Positions 1-7,893 are shown, counted from the first letter of the stretch. The stretch is 14,273 bases of DNA from a bacterium (GCA_030431355.1 JAUIJG010000094.1:1-14273), one strand, 5' to 3'. Notes: generated from the sequence alone by a model not told the origin. Numbers and translations are program-made.

Positions 1-1
1 A

Positions 2-790
2 GACTATCTTGCCTACGATTCAGGTAAGAATTTCGAACATGTGGACAACATCCACAGAGTTGGTATTGCTCGTGGCTTTAAAGACAGCCTTTCACTCCAG
101 TCCGAACTGGGGGAGGATCTGGTCAAAGACCTTGTCTTTGCGCAACAGAACACTGTTCAAAAACTATTGCGCCAGCAAGAGGAGATTCAAGCAAGCATAG
201 CCAGAGATTTGCACGATACAGTTCTGGCAGACATCATGATGATGGAGCGAAGGCTCACTTCAAAAGGAAGGCCGAACAAAAAAATGATTCTAGAAACCCT
301 GGAAGAGATATCGATCACCATTCGAGAAATCTGCCAGGGTCTGGTTCCCCGAGACCTGAAAGATTGGGGACTGGAGACAGTACTGGAAGATCTGGTCGAT
401 AAAGCAGCCGAAAGACTGGAAGCCGACTTTGCCTTCTCGGTGGAAGGCAACATTCCTGACCTACCTTCTGCTGTTCAACTGCATATTTTCAGAATCATTC
501 AAGAAGCTCTCAACAACATTGAAAAATATTCCGAAGCTAAAAACGTGAGCGTAGTTCTCGCCAAAAACGAATCAATTTTCACCATCACCGTGAAGGATGA
601 CGGCAGGGGATTCGACATGGAGAAAGAGAAGCAGGTGGGTGATAGCTCCCGGGGAGGATTCGGTCTGCCCAGCATCAATGAAAGACTGGAAATTATCAGA
701 GCCTATTACCCGGCGCGAATCAAGCTAACTTCGGAAGAAGGTAAAGGCACCACCTTGAAGATTGAAATCACGGTCGATGCTTTCAGTTAA
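2..790 (+). CDS. Sensor histidine kinase, NarL/DegS type (5' end outside window)
   Basis: This is the C-terminal part of a two-component sensor kinase; the reading frame is open to the left edge, so the sensing region and true start are missing. A GTG at 41 is in frame, but nothing suggests it is the real start. Counting from that GTG, a helical segment (about 20-50) leads into a HisKA_3 dimerisation box, ARDLHDT, with the likely phospho-accepting His at 58. The HATPase_c domain follows, with an N-box (QEALNN, 154-159), a G1 box (DDGRGFD, 186-192) and a G2 box (GGFGLPSINERL, 205-216). Members of this family phosphorylate a LuxR/NarL-type response regulator; none is visible here. The gene ends 3 bases before the stop of the convergent protease gene. 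The family call is secure; the signal sensed is unknown. Confidence 0.9.
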   Translation, partial: DYLAYDSGKNFEHVDNIHRVGIARGFKDSLSLQSELGEDLVKDLVFAQQNTVQKLLRQQEEIQASIARDLHDTVLADIMMMERRLTSKGRPNKKMILETLEEISITIREICQGLVPRDLKDWGLETVLEDLVDKAAERLEADFAFSVEGNIPDLPSAVQLHIFRIIQEALNNIEKYSEAKNVSVVLAKNESIFTITVKDDGRGFDMEKEKQVGDSSRGGFGLPSINERLEIIRAYYPARIKLTSEEGKGTTLKIEITVDAFS

Positions 791-793
791 GGT

Positions 794-1804
794 CTACATG
801 ACATAGGGAGTCTTGGAGCGATAGAGCATTCTCAAAGTGGCCTTGTCCCCTTCGGACAGATCATCCACCACCCGGTCCGCGTACATAATGTCTTCCCTGT
901 AGGGACTGTGGGCCTTAATTCCGAGAGCATGACCAAACTCATGGGCACTGGCGCCCAACAGCCGATCCGAATCATGATTAACGTTCAACGAGAACTCGAT
1001 AACCACAGGCTTTTGCCTGAAATTAGGATCTTTAAGCTGGGCAGGTGTAAACAATTGAGCGCAGGTATTGGCACCAACTATAATTCCACCGGGGCCGCTG
1101 GTCCCCTGGAAATTATCGGTAAAAAACACTACAACATGGGCCTCATAAGGGTTGTTGGTAAAGCCGAAGCTGAGTAATCCCTCGTCTTGAAAAACTCTCC
1201 ACTTTTCTATACCGGCAGCGACAATGTAATTGTGTTTTTGAGTCCAGCCACTGGCCACCGGCAGTTGCTCCAGGGGATACTGGCTCTTAAACATCTGATA
1301 GACCTGCTCGACCCTGGTGGCTTGCAACTGGTCGAAAGGCATTTTCGGTAGCTCCAGACCAGGACTGATCCAGACAAGCAAAGGCATCTTTTCCCTGGGC
1401 CAGCGCACCATCTGCATATTTAATTTGGGCTCACCGGGATTGTATGGTTGATTGTAGTTTTGCCTGGTTCGACTCTCCCCCCTGGTCACATGAAGACCCG
1501 GGGTGGACATGATTCCAGGACTGCCCGGGGTCTGGCGCATCATCAAGCCTGAACCGGAATTGTAGTTGGAGCCGACACTGGAACCGGAGCTGGATGAGGA
1601 GCCGGAACCAACCCGAAGATTTCGGGAGTAAGAATTGAATCCGGCTTTAGGCAACCGGGATCTCTGGGACTGAGCTTCAGCCGCAGAGTTTGTCGCCTCT
1701 ATACCTGAGCAGGCAAGGCACAGAGAAAGTAGCGCCATCACCGATGCGAACTTTCTTACAAAAGACTCTTTCAAAACTACCACCAACGTCCTATAAGACG
1801 GCAT
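794..1804 (-). CDS. Secreted matrixin-like (M10, metzincin) zinc metalloprotease
   Basis: A probable extracytoplasmic protease of 336 residues. Residues 1-44 look like a signal sequence: a basic stretch, then a hydrophobic core VMALLSLCLAC. Cys32 could act as a weak lipobox, but position -3 is Cys, so ordinary cleavage near AEA (44) is equally likely. Residues 65-125 are a low-complexity linker rich in Ser, Gly, Asn and Pro. The catalytic domain (about 130-336) carries the metzincin zinc site HEFGHALGIKAH, giving His288, Glu289, His292 and His298 in HExxHxxGxxH spacing. EDIMY follows, supplying the Met-turn (Met307). I see no cysteine-switch propeptide. The ATG at 1804 has an AGGA-type sequence only about 20 bases upstream, so an internal start is possible. 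It lies divergent from nagB across about 90 bases. Substrate unknown. Confidence 0.85.
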   Translation of the reverse strand: MPSYRTLVVVLKESFVRKFASVMALLSLCLACSGIEATNSAAEAQSQRSRLPKAGFNSYSRNLRVGSGSSSSSGSSVGSNYNSGSGLMMRQTPGSPGIMSTPGLHVTRGESRTRQNYNQPYNPGEPKLNMQMVRWPREKMPLLVWISPGLELPKMPFDQLQATRVEQVYQMFKSQYPLEQLPVASGWTQKHNYIVAAGIEKWRVFQDEGLLSFGFTNNPYEAHVVVFFTDNFQGTSGPGGIIVGANTCAQLFTPAQLKDPNFRQKPVVIEFSLNVNHDSDRLLGASAHEFGHALGIKAHSPYREDIMYADRVVDDLSEGDKATLRMLYRSKTPYVM

Positions 1805-1827
1805 TACTTATTAAGACTCTGTCCTTA

Positions 1828-1856
1828 TGTTCATAATATATCAAGATATTTATAAT
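1828..1856 (+). promoter_or_regulatory. Candidate sigma-70 promoter for nagB
   Basis: A perfect TATAAT lies at 1851-1856. TGTTCA at 1828-1833 sits 17 bases upstream as a poor -35 box (3 of 6 matches). Transcription would start near 1863, only about 34 bases before the ATG at 1897. The region is AT-rich and lies between divergent genes. Confidence 0.45.
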
Positions 1857-1896
1857 ACCGCTTTGAGAACCGTTGCGGTTTGGAACCCCGATAGCA

Positions 1897-2592
1897 ATGA
1901 ATCTCGTCAAAGAACCAGAGAAGAAAAGGGATGAAATCAACCGGCAGGTCGCCAAAAGCTTTCTCTCCCTGATCCGCGCCAAACAAGACGCCTGTATCGG
2001 TCTGCCTACGGGCCGCACGCCCGCTGGGATGTACCGCCTCATAAGAGAGATGGCCAGCGAAAACACAGTGGACTTTTCCAACACCAATTTTTTTGGACTG
2101 GACGAATATATAGACACCGACAACGCTCATAAATTCAAGGCTTACCTGGAAAAGAACTTCTACAAGCCCCTGGCAATAAGTGCGAAAAATTGCTTCAACC
2201 CACTGGAAATAAACGATTACGACAGCCTGATTGAAGAGAAAGGCGGACTTGACCTGACCATTCTCGGACTTGGCATCAACGGCCATATAGCTTTCAACGA
2301 GCCGGAAACCAGAGAGCTGAGCTGGACCCACTGCGTAAACCTTACAAAATCAACAAAAGAAGCAAATAAGGAGTTCTTCAAGAACGGTGCTCCGGTTCCC
2401 ACCAGAGCTGTGACAATGGGTCTTCAAACGCTTCTGAACAGCAGGAAAATAATACTGCTTGTCTTCGGCAGCAAGAAAAGGAACATCCTGGAAAAGGCAA
2501 TGAAAGGTGAGATAACAGCGGAGATCCCGGCCTCTTACCTGAAATTGCACAAAAATCTCGAAATCCACACTGATTTTGATTTTGATGGTTAA
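1897..2592 (+). CDS. nagB: Glucosamine-6-phosphate deaminase (NagB)
   Basis: Cytoplasmic enzyme converting glucosamine 6-phosphate to fructose 6-phosphate and ammonia, linking amino-sugar breakdown to glycolysis. With the ATG at 1897 the protein has 231 residues, slightly short for the family. Visible motifs are GLPTGRTP (phosphate loop, 35-42), LDEY with the enolisation Asp69, and INGHIAFNEP with His130 and Glu135 for ring opening. Position 128 is Asn where E. coli has Asp; NGH variants occur in the family as far as I recall. The C-terminal PASYLKLH is also typical. A TTG at 1873 would add eight residues (LRFGTPIA). I prefer 1897 because MNLV aligns with the usual N-terminus, but neither start has a good Shine-Dalgarno. 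The isomerase gene begins 10 bases after the stop, so the two may be cotranscribed. No nagA or kinase gene is nearby. Confidence 0.9.
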   Translation: MNLVKEPEKKRDEINRQVAKSFLSLIRAKQDACIGLPTGRTPAGMYRLIREMASENTVDFSNTNFFGLDEYIDTDNAHKFKAYLEKNFYKPLAISAKNCFNPLEINDYDSLIEEKGGLDLTILGLGINGHIAFNEPETRELSWTHCVNLTKSTKEANKEFFKNGAPVPTRAVTMGLQTLLNSRKIILLVFGSKKRNILEKAMKGEITAEIPASYLKLHKNLEIHTDFDFDG

Positions 2593-2602
2593 AATTAGAA
2601 CT

Positions 2603-3457
2603 ATGAAACAAACACGGCAAATACTCAAACTCAGCATAACCCTACTGACCGGGGCGATTTTCAGCTTGCTCAGCTTACTATGGACCTCAGCGTCCATGGC
2701 AGAACCAGTGCCCACGGATCTGATTCCACCGGATGTCACCCTTAGCCCCAGAGCCGGCGCCACCACCACAAAGAGCACCAAAACATCAACAGGGACCAAC
2801 GCACCTGGTCTGTCCGGAGCTGGCTCCCAGGGAGTGGCACCAGGCTTGGGAAGAGCCCGTTTCGGAGGAAGCAACAAACTTCCTGCCACCGGCATAACCC
2901 CGCCGGGCTCAGGCAATATGTTTAACGGCGTGAACGCCGCACCTAATCAAGGTCAACCAGCCGCAGCCAATGCCCAACCTTCAGCTCAACCCCAGGGGCA
3001 AGATCCGGTCTGCGTGGTGGATACTAATAAAGGTCGAATAGTGATACGACTGTTTCGCCAGTTCGCCCCCAAGACTGTGGAAGCATTCATTAGCATGGTG
3101 AATGAGGGCTTCTACAACGGACTTACCTGGCACCGCCATGAACCGGGCTTCGTCATCCAGGGAGGCTGCCCTAAAGGCAATGGAACCGGTCTCTATATGG
3201 ATCCCAAAACCAACCAACCAAGAATGTTATTCCTGGAGACATCACCCAGCGTTCGCCACAACGCTGCCGGAGTGGTGGCCATGGCGCATTTCCCTAAAAA
3301 TCCACACTCCGCGAGCTGCCAGTTCTACATAACCCTGCAAAAGCAAGAACGCCTTGATTTCAAATACACTATATTCGGTGGCGTAGTAGACGGCATGGAT
3401 ACGGTGTTCAAAATTCGCAAAGGCGACAAAATAAACTCAATAACCATGCAAAACTAG
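2603..3457 (+). CDS. Exported cyclophilin-type peptidyl-prolyl cis-trans isomerase
   Basis: A folding helper for proteins outside the cytoplasm, catalysing proline cis-trans isomerisation. The ATG at 2603 gives 284 residues; in-frame ATG 2585 and TTG 2576 would overlap nagB and only lengthen the signal's n-region. Residues 1-33 are a signal peptide (KQTRQ, a hydrophobic core, then SMA|EP). Residues 40-135 are a flexible linker rich in Gly, Pro, Ala and Gln. The cyclophilin domain (136-284) shows WHRHEPGFVIQGG (172-188 region, catalytic Arg178, Gln186) and SCQFYIT (Phe241). The position of the cyclosporin-binding Trp is Arg250, as expected of a divergent bacterial member. The usual Asp after QGG is Cys189. 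The 3' end overlaps the convergent gene's stop. It probably shares a transcript with nagB, but I see no functional link. Confidence 0.9.
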   Translation: MKQTRQILKLSITLLTGAIFSLLSLLWTSASMAEPVPTDLIPPDVTLSPRAGATTTKSTKTSTGTNAPGLSGAGSQGVAPGLGRARFGGSNKLPATGITPPGSGNMFNGVNAAPNQGQPAAANAQPSAQPQGQDPVCVVDTNKGRIVIRLFRQFAPKTVEAFISMVNEGFYNGLTWHRHEPGFVIQGGCPKGNGTGLYMDPKTNQPRMLFLETSPSVRHNAAGVVAMAHFPKNPHSASCQFYITLQKQERLDFKYTIFGGVVDGMDTVFKIRKGDKINSITMQN

Positions 3458-4299
3458 ATGCTGTTAGGATCCGCGTATGGTGGAATCTTAGGCTTGCTCT
3501 GCTTGGGAGCGGGCACGGGCGAAGGTATCATATAAGGTGACATTCCTCCTCCTCCTTCGAAGAATCGTTTGAGCGGTCCCTCTTCCATATACTTGAACAT
3601 ATTGGGCATGTCTTTCAAAAACTGCCGCCGGAAATCATCCTCAAATGTTCTGCGATCAGGAATCAGAGCACGGGACTTATATTGAGGCAGTTCAGTACCG
3701 GCTCTCGGCATCGGTCCCTCTATAATTCTGGCGTCAGCCCGGGGAAGACTGGTTACATTGATTCCAACAATCTTTTTAAGACGTTCTATTCGATCAGCAT
3801 AGGACATTGCCGGACTGGCCTGACCGAATAACTTTGTCTCCAATCTATTAAGTCGAGAATCCAGGTCTTCTTTCTGGTAAGTCTTCTTCAGAACTCTCCA
3901 CTCAAGGGTGTTTAGAACCGGATACTGGGAGCTATCGGCCCCGGGCTTAGTAGTAGCATGCTCCCGGGCAGAATCAGCATCCCGCTTCTTAATAGCATCT
4001 TTGAGCCCTTTGACGCGGTCTTCCACCACTCCATACTGATTACCTCCAAAGATAAGCAACTCCAGGCGCTCAACTCGCTTCTCCGTAGGGTCATGGTCAT
4101 AGCTATGAAAGAAGTAGCGATCCTCCAAACTTTTCAGATCCTTTATCAAACTCTGGTATTCCCGCGCTCCTGAAGCATCATTGGCTCCGGATGTGTCGGC
4201 TCTGGTGGCAATAGCCGGCTGGCAACATAACTCACCGCTCACGGCCGTGAGCAGAAGCATGGGCAGAATCAGTCTCGATATTTTCTTTTTGATCCTCAT
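3454..4299 (-). CDS. Exported protein with two LE..FG..DR..LK repeats, function unknown
   Basis: I cannot assign a function. The ATG at 4299 gives 281 residues; the open frame runs further upstream to 4479 but there it overlaps dnaK and is unlikely to be used. MRIKKKISRLILPMLLLTAV is a clear signal-peptide start, with cleavage likely after AIA (31). Two degenerate repeats of about 47 residues follow (58-104 and 132-178). Their shared pattern is LE.R, an aromatic residue, R..RLE..(I/L)FG, and DR(V/I)..LK. Between them is a charged helical spacer. The C-terminus (250-281) is rich in Gly and Pro. The repeats could be amphipathic helical pairs that bind a partner or the cell wall, but that is inference. 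No strong Shine-Dalgarno is visible. The gene lies downstream of dnaK on the same strand but behind a terminator, so it is probably a separate unit. Confidence 0.7.
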   Translation of the reverse strand: MRIKKKISRLILPMLLLTAVSGELCCQPAIATRADTSGANDASGAREYQSLIKDLKSLEDRYFFHSYDHDPTEKRVERLELLIFGGNQYGVVEDRVKGLKDAIKKRDADSAREHATTKPGADSSQYPVLNTLEWRVLKKTYQKEDLDSRLNRLETKLFGQASPAMSYADRIERLKKIVGINVTSLPRADARIIEGPMPRAGTELPQYKSRALIPDRRTFEDDFRRQFLKDMPNMFKYMEEGPLKRFFEGGGGMSPYMIPSPVPAPKQSKPKIPPYADPNSI

Positions 4300-4337
4300 A
4301 TATTCAGAATAACATTGAATTTCCTGTTGCACATAAT

Positions 4338-4367
4338 AAAAGAGGAGGTCGATTGACCCCCTCTTTT
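4338..4367 (-). terminator. Bidirectional rho-independent terminator behind dnaK
   Basis: AAAAGAGG (4338-4345) pairs with CCTCTTTT (4360-4367). One A/C mismatch follows, then GGTC (4347-4350) pairs with GACC (4355-4358) around a GATT loop. It starts about 24 bases after the dnaK stop. The A-rich and T-rich arms give a T-run in either direction. Confidence 0.85.
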
Positions 4368-4390
4368 GAATCAGTATTTCAGACTCCAGG

Positions 4391-6454
4391 CTACTCGTCG
4401 GTTTGACGGAACTCAGCATCCACAACATCATCACCCGATGCGGTAAATCCTGCTTCTTCCTGGCCGCCGCCGTCTTCATAAACGCCAGCCTGATTATCTA
4501 TTCCTGTTCCGGTGAAAGGATCGTAGGGAACATCTTCTACCGGAGCGGCGGACTGGGGAGCTTCATAAACTGCTTGCTCTTCCTGGTACTCCACGTCTCC
4601 ATCAGCACCATATTCACCATCATCATCCCATTCACCCTCTTCTCCTTCTCCAGGAGCCGGTCTGGCAGCCTGTTGCAAGAGGACCAGGGCGCCCCGAAGT
4701 TCGTTCATGATCGACTTCAGAGTCTCCATGTCGGAACCTTCTTTGAGCTTCTGTCTAAGATCGGTAACCAGCATTTCCGCCCGGGATTTCTCACCGGCAG
4801 AGACTTTGTCTCCAAGCTCGGCAATCTGTCTTTCGACTGCGTAGCAGATAGAATCGGCTTCGTTGCGAACATCGGCTTCTTCTTTTCGACCGCGGTCATC
4901 GGATGCATGACTTTCAGCTTCCCGAATAGCACGTTCGATGTCATCCTTGGACATATTGGTGCTGGCGGTAATCGTGATCTTCTGCTCTTTACCAGTGGCC
5001 TGGTCACGGGCAGTTACGTTCAGGATACCGTTGGCATCGATATCGAAGGTCACTTCAATCTTAGGTTGCCCCCTGGAAGCAGGAGCAATTCCATCGAGAC
5101 GGAAGTTACCCAGCAATTTGTTATCTCGCGCCATCGGTCTTTCACCCTGGAAGACATAGATGTCTACAGCGGTCTGACCATCTTCAGCGGTGGAGAATAC
5201 TTCTGTTTTTCTGGTGGGAATTGTGGTGTTTCTTTCCACCAGCTTGGTCATAACACCACCCATGGTCTCGATACCAAGGGAGAGCGGTGTAACGTCAAGG
5301 AGGACAACCCCCTTAACTTCACCACCAAGCACACCGGCTTGAATAGCAGCACCGACCGAAACAACTTCGTCGGGGTTAACCGTTTGGTTCGGCTCTTTGC
5401 CACCGGTAAGGCTTGCGACAAGAGCTTGCACAGCAGGAATTCTTGTGGAACCACCTACCAGAACAACTTCATCAAGGGCTTCAAAACTAAGTTTCGCGTC
5501 CTTGAGCGCCTGCTCCATGGGAGCCCGGCAACGTTCCACCAGGTGCCTGGTCAGTTCATCAAACCGTGCCCGGGTAAGGGTCATCTCCAGGTGCTTGGGA
5601 CCGGAGGTGTCTGCGGTTATGAAAGGAAGAGAGATGTTGGTCTCAGTAACCGAGGAAAGCTCTATCTTAGCCTTCTCTGCGGCTTCTGTGAGACGCTGCA
5701 GTGCCTGTCTATCTTTGCGAAGGTCGATACCTTCCAGGTTGGTGAATTCATCGGCAACCCAGCTTACGATACAGTGGTCGAAGTCATCACCACCCAGGTG
5801 AGTGTCTCCGGAGGTGGACTTCACTTCGAATACGCCGTCGCCGACTTCCAGAATCGATACGTCGAATGTACCGCCACCGAGGTCGAATACGAGGATGGTC
5901 TCATTCTCTTTCTTGTCCATACCGTAGGCCAGGGCAGCGGCTGTAGGCTCGTTGATAATTCTCAGAACATCAAGACCGGCGATGGTTCCGGCATTTTTTG
6001 TTGATTGGCGCTGGGAGTCGTTAAAGTAAGCGGGAACGGTGATAACTGCTCCGGTGACTTTCTCACCGAGATATTTCTCCGCATCCTCTTTAAGTTTGCG
6101 CAGGATCATGGCCGAAATCTCTTCCGGGGAGTAATCCTTACCCTGGATAGAGACTTTGCAGCCTCCATCAACACCTTCTTTGACGGTGTAAGAGACAAGC
6201 TTCTTCTCAGAATCTACTTCGGAGAAGCGGCGCCCCATAAACCTTTTAATTGAATAGACTGTATTTTCCGGATTCAAAACCGCCTGACGTCGCGCCAGCT
6301 GTCCCACCAACCTTTCACCGGATTTGGTAAAGGCTACCACCGATGGGGTGGTCCTTCCGCCTTCGGCGTTGGAGATGACCGTCGGTTGTCCACCTTCCAT
6401 CACGGCGACAACTGAGTTTGTAGTTCCTAGGTCAATACCTACAGATTTGCCCAT
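4391..6454 (-). CDS. dnaK: Molecular chaperone DnaK (Hsp70)
   Basis: ATP-dependent cytoplasmic chaperone that binds exposed hydrophobic segments of client proteins and works with DnaJ and GrpE. The 687 residues begin [14 protein letters not shown] (phosphate-1 loop). The nucleotide-binding domain shows [10 protein letters not shown] (191-200), GGDDFD (221-226) and [10 protein letters not shown] (333-342). The interdomain linker [12 protein letters not shown] (383-394) leads to the substrate-binding domain and helical lid. The tail from about 598 to 687 is unusually long, acidic and Gly-rich, and ends [11 protein letters not shown], the usual DnaK C-terminal signature. Typical bacterial DnaK has about 630-640 residues, so roughly 50 are extra. 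An AGGGAG Shine-Dalgarno lies at 6465-6470. No grpE or dnaJ flanks it and I see no CIRCE (HrcA operator) upstream. A second dnaK elsewhere in the genome is possible. Confidence 0.98.
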   Translation of the reverse strand: MGKSVGIDLGTTNSVVAVMEGGQPTVISNAEGGRTTPSVVAFTKSGERLVGQLARRQAVLNPENTVYSIKRFMGRRFSEVDSEKKLVSYTVKEGVDGGCKVSIQGKDYSPEEISAMILRKLKEDAEKYLGEKVTGAVITVPAYFNDSQRQSTKNAGTIAGLDVLRIINEPTAAALAYGMDKKENETILVFDLGGGTFDVSILEVGDGVFEVKSTSGDTHLGGDDFDHCIVSWVADEFTNLEGIDLRKDRQALQRLTEAAEKAKIELSSVTETNISLPFITADTSGPKHLEMTLTRARFDELTRHLVERCRAPMEQALKDAKLSFEALDEVVLVGGSTRIPAVQALVASLTGGKEPNQTVNPDEVVSVGAAIQAGVLGGEVKGVVLLDVTPLSLGIETMGGVMTKLVERNTTIPTRKTEVFSTAEDGQTAVDIYVFQGERPMARDNKLLGNFRLDGIAPASRGQPKIEVTFDIDANGILNVTARDQATGKEQKITITASTNMSKDDIERAIREAESHASDDRGRKEEADVRNEADSICYAVERQIAELGDKVSAGEKSRAEMLVTDLRQKLKEGSDMETLKSIMNELRGALVLLQQAARPAPGEGEEGEWDDDGEYGADGDVEYQEEQAVYEAPQSAAPVEDVPYDPFTGTGIDNQAGVYEDGGGQEEAGFTASGDDVVDAEFRQTDE

Positions 6455-6502
6455 ATCTTTGAAACTCCCTCTACTCCTCGAGTTAAGGCTGGAGACCCCA
6501 AG

Positions 6503-6517
6503 ATTATACTTAGGTCG
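6503..6517 (-). promoter_or_regulatory. Candidate dnaK promoter -10 region (CGACCTAAGTATAAT)
   Basis: Read on the minus strand, a perfect TATAAT (6508 to 6503) lies about 50 bases upstream of the dnaK ATG, which fits a normal leader containing the AGGGAG Shine-Dalgarno. No good TTGACA is seen at 16-18 bases, so an activator, an alternative sigma factor or a weak -35 is possible. CGACCTAA directly precedes the box and recurs upstream. Confidence 0.5.
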
Positions 6518-6580
6518 TTTAGTTTACCTGGTCTATCTACCCAAAAATCGTTACGACGCCAGCCAACCTGATTCGTGCGA

Positions 6581-6595
6581 CATATATTTAGGTCG
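6581..6595 (-). promoter_or_regulatory. Second CGACCTAA-TATA box upstream of dnaK
   Basis: On the minus strand this reads CGACCTAAATATATG and matches 12 of 15 bases of the box at 6503-6517. It lies 78 bases further upstream in the same orientation. It may be a second promoter or a duplicated regulator site; this is a proposal from the repeat alone. Confidence 0.3.
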
Positions 6596-6642
6596 ATCAT
6601 GCCCATACTCACCGCCAGAACTACTAACTTTATTAAAGGATT

Positions 6643-6671
6643 TATATTCAATATCTGGCGGATCGAATATA
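6643..6671. repeat. AT-rich inverted repeat upstream of dnaK
   Basis: TATATTC (6643-6649) is perfectly complementary to GAATATA (6665-6671), with 15 bases between them. It could be an operator or a leader hairpin, but an AT-rich 7-bp repeat can also arise by chance. Confidence 0.3.
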
Positions 6672-6979
6672 TTGTGCCCAGTAACGGCAATTATTGACCA
6701 GACCGCCGACAAATCACCCCGGATAATCGGTGGCGAAATGCCTCAATCCGTCCTGGTCAGCCAATTTACAGCAATTTTCACAAATTTAAAATAGGCTAAC
6801 TTCCGCTTGAAAAGACAATTTATCAGGCTAAAAGGAAGAATACTCCTTAGCGCAAGCGGTCCATTTCCGATTAATCACAACTTTTCAAATCGACAAATCG
6901 GACCGAAAGGATATATTAAATCTATTCGCCGTCTGATAAAGTTCCAAAAGAAGCCACTTTACAAGGATTGCCCTTGTTC

Positions 6980-7732
6980 CTAGCCCGGCGCACCTTCCAG
7001 AGAAGGATCACAAAGAGCTAGATTTTCCCCGATGGCAAGAGGCTTGATATCAATCTCGCAGTCCGATTCCCGGGCCAACTTGAGAAGGTCGGACGGCTGG
7101 TATCGGAAGAAAACTTGATCTAAAAGAGGCTGCCAGTGCATCGGCACCAGGCGCTTAGCTCCGATTCCGACGGCAAGACGAAGGGCTTCTTCCGGAGAGG
7201 CGATTGCGTACTTTCCACCGATGGGCAAACAGGCTGTGTGAACATCGAAATCTTTCAAGGCTTCAAGAATTGAATCACAGTAGATGGTTGCCCCGGAGTG
7301 ATAATAACCTTCGAAGAAATAACCGTTGACAGGCTTGCCTGGAGCTGAACTCCTGGCAAACAATGTCATCAATGTTTTACCGAGCCTGTTAATAGGATGA
7401 TGAGCGGCAATCGCATTGATCTTTACATCCCCATAATAAATGGATCGACCGGCCGACAGCCGGAGAAATGCTTCTTTAGGAATTCTGGATCGGAACTTCC
7501 TTTCCATCCAGTCGATCAACTCCGGCGGTCCCAAAAACTGACACTCCCAGGAATCATAGAGATCACCGGCTAGTTGAGCACCATGATCGAAGTGTCCATG
7601 GCTAAAGAGCACGAGATGAGCCTTCGGTAATTTCGACCAATCGACCGGATCTCGTAAATAAGGATCAACATATATGTTGATTCCCTTAACTTCAAAGCGT
7701 ATGGCGCTATGTCCCAGGTATGTAAGACTCAA
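6980..7732 (-). CDS. Metallo-beta-lactamase-fold metal-dependent hydrolase (UlaG/UPF0173 type)
   Basis: A probably cytoplasmic hydrolase of 250 residues using one or two metal ions. The start is TTG at 7732, giving SLTYLGHSAIRF, which matches the WLGHS start of UlaG/UPF0173 proteins. An in-frame TAG lies just upstream and no ATG or GTG is available; the Shine-Dalgarno is weak. Metal ligands visible are SHGHFDH (His45, His47, Asp49, His50), the AAHHP region (His111 or His112), Asp153 in IYCDS where the family has GDT, and His199 in PMHW. LPIGGKYAIASPEEA (169-183) is characteristic of this family. Known members include L-ascorbate-6-phosphate lactonase and phospholipase-like NAPE-PLD enzymes; the substrate here cannot be told. 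It lies upstream of dnaK on the same strand but 525 bases away, and is divergent from the glycosidase-like gene. Confidence 0.88.
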   Translation of the reverse strand: MSLTYLGHSAIRFEVKGINIYVDPYLRDPVDWSKLPKAHLVLFSHGHFDHGAQLAGDLYDSWECQFLGPPELIDWMERKFRSRIPKEAFLRLSAGRSIYYGDVKINAIAAHHPINRLGKTLMTLFARSSAPGKPVNGYFFEGYYHSGATIYCDSILEALKDFDVHTACLPIGGKYAIASPEEALRLAVGIGAKRLVPMHWQPLLDQVFFRYQPSDLLKLARESDCEIDIKPLAIGENLALCDPSLEGAPG

Positions 7733-7884
7733 AACGGTTTTCCGGCGAATTACAATCCATGTCTAACCACCTGAAAGGCGGACAGATAACTTGAAATCGT
7801 AACATCTTTACTGGATGAAAACTCAATTCCTAGTAAAATCATATGATCAAAATCTTTCGAAAACCAGAAAAGAACGGACCAGGC

Positions 7885-7890
7885 GGAGGG
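7885..7890 (+). promoter_or_regulatory. Shine-Dalgarno deciding the start of the glycosidase-like gene
   Basis: GGAGGG lies only 3 bases before ATG 7894. The spacing is short, but it favours this start over ATG 7843, which has no such motif and would put 17 polar residues before the signal peptide. Confidence 0.5.
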
Positions 7891-7893
7891 CCC

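Larger units (their letters stand above)
6455..6979. other. 525-base intergenic region upstream of dnaK
   Basis: No gene is supported here; open frames on the + strand are antisense extensions from dnaK without codon or similarity support. The region is AT-rich and holds the dnaK leader and Shine-Dalgarno (6465-6479), a TATAAT promoter box, a second related box, and inverted repeats at 6643-6671 and 6803-6859. A short hairpin just beyond the hydrolase stop (ACAAGG at 6961-6966 with CCTTGT at 6972-6977) lacks a good T-run. Confidence 0.6.

Noticed and set aside
4300..4479. 5' extension of the repeat-protein gene to ATG 4479
   Set aside because: It would overlap dnaK, run through the terminator hairpin, and bury the clear signal peptide that starts at 4299.
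4403..6004. Long open frame (533 codons) on the + strand opposite dnaK
   Set aside because: It is antisense to the highly conserved dnaK coding frame. Its product has no recognisable motif; long antisense frames are common opposite such genes.
6803..6859. Inverted repeat CCGCTTG/CAAGCGG as a terminator for the metallo-hydrolase gene
   Set aside because: The arms are 43 bases apart and more than 100 bases from the gene's stop, with no T-run next to them.
6455..6979. CIRCE or other HrcA-type operator for dnaK
   Set aside because: The TTAGCACTC and GAGTGCTAA halves with 9-base spacing are not found on reading the region.
7843..7893. ATG 7843 as start of the glycosidase-like gene
   Set aside because: No Shine-Dalgarno precedes it, and it adds 17 polar residues before a well-formed signal peptide beginning at 7894.
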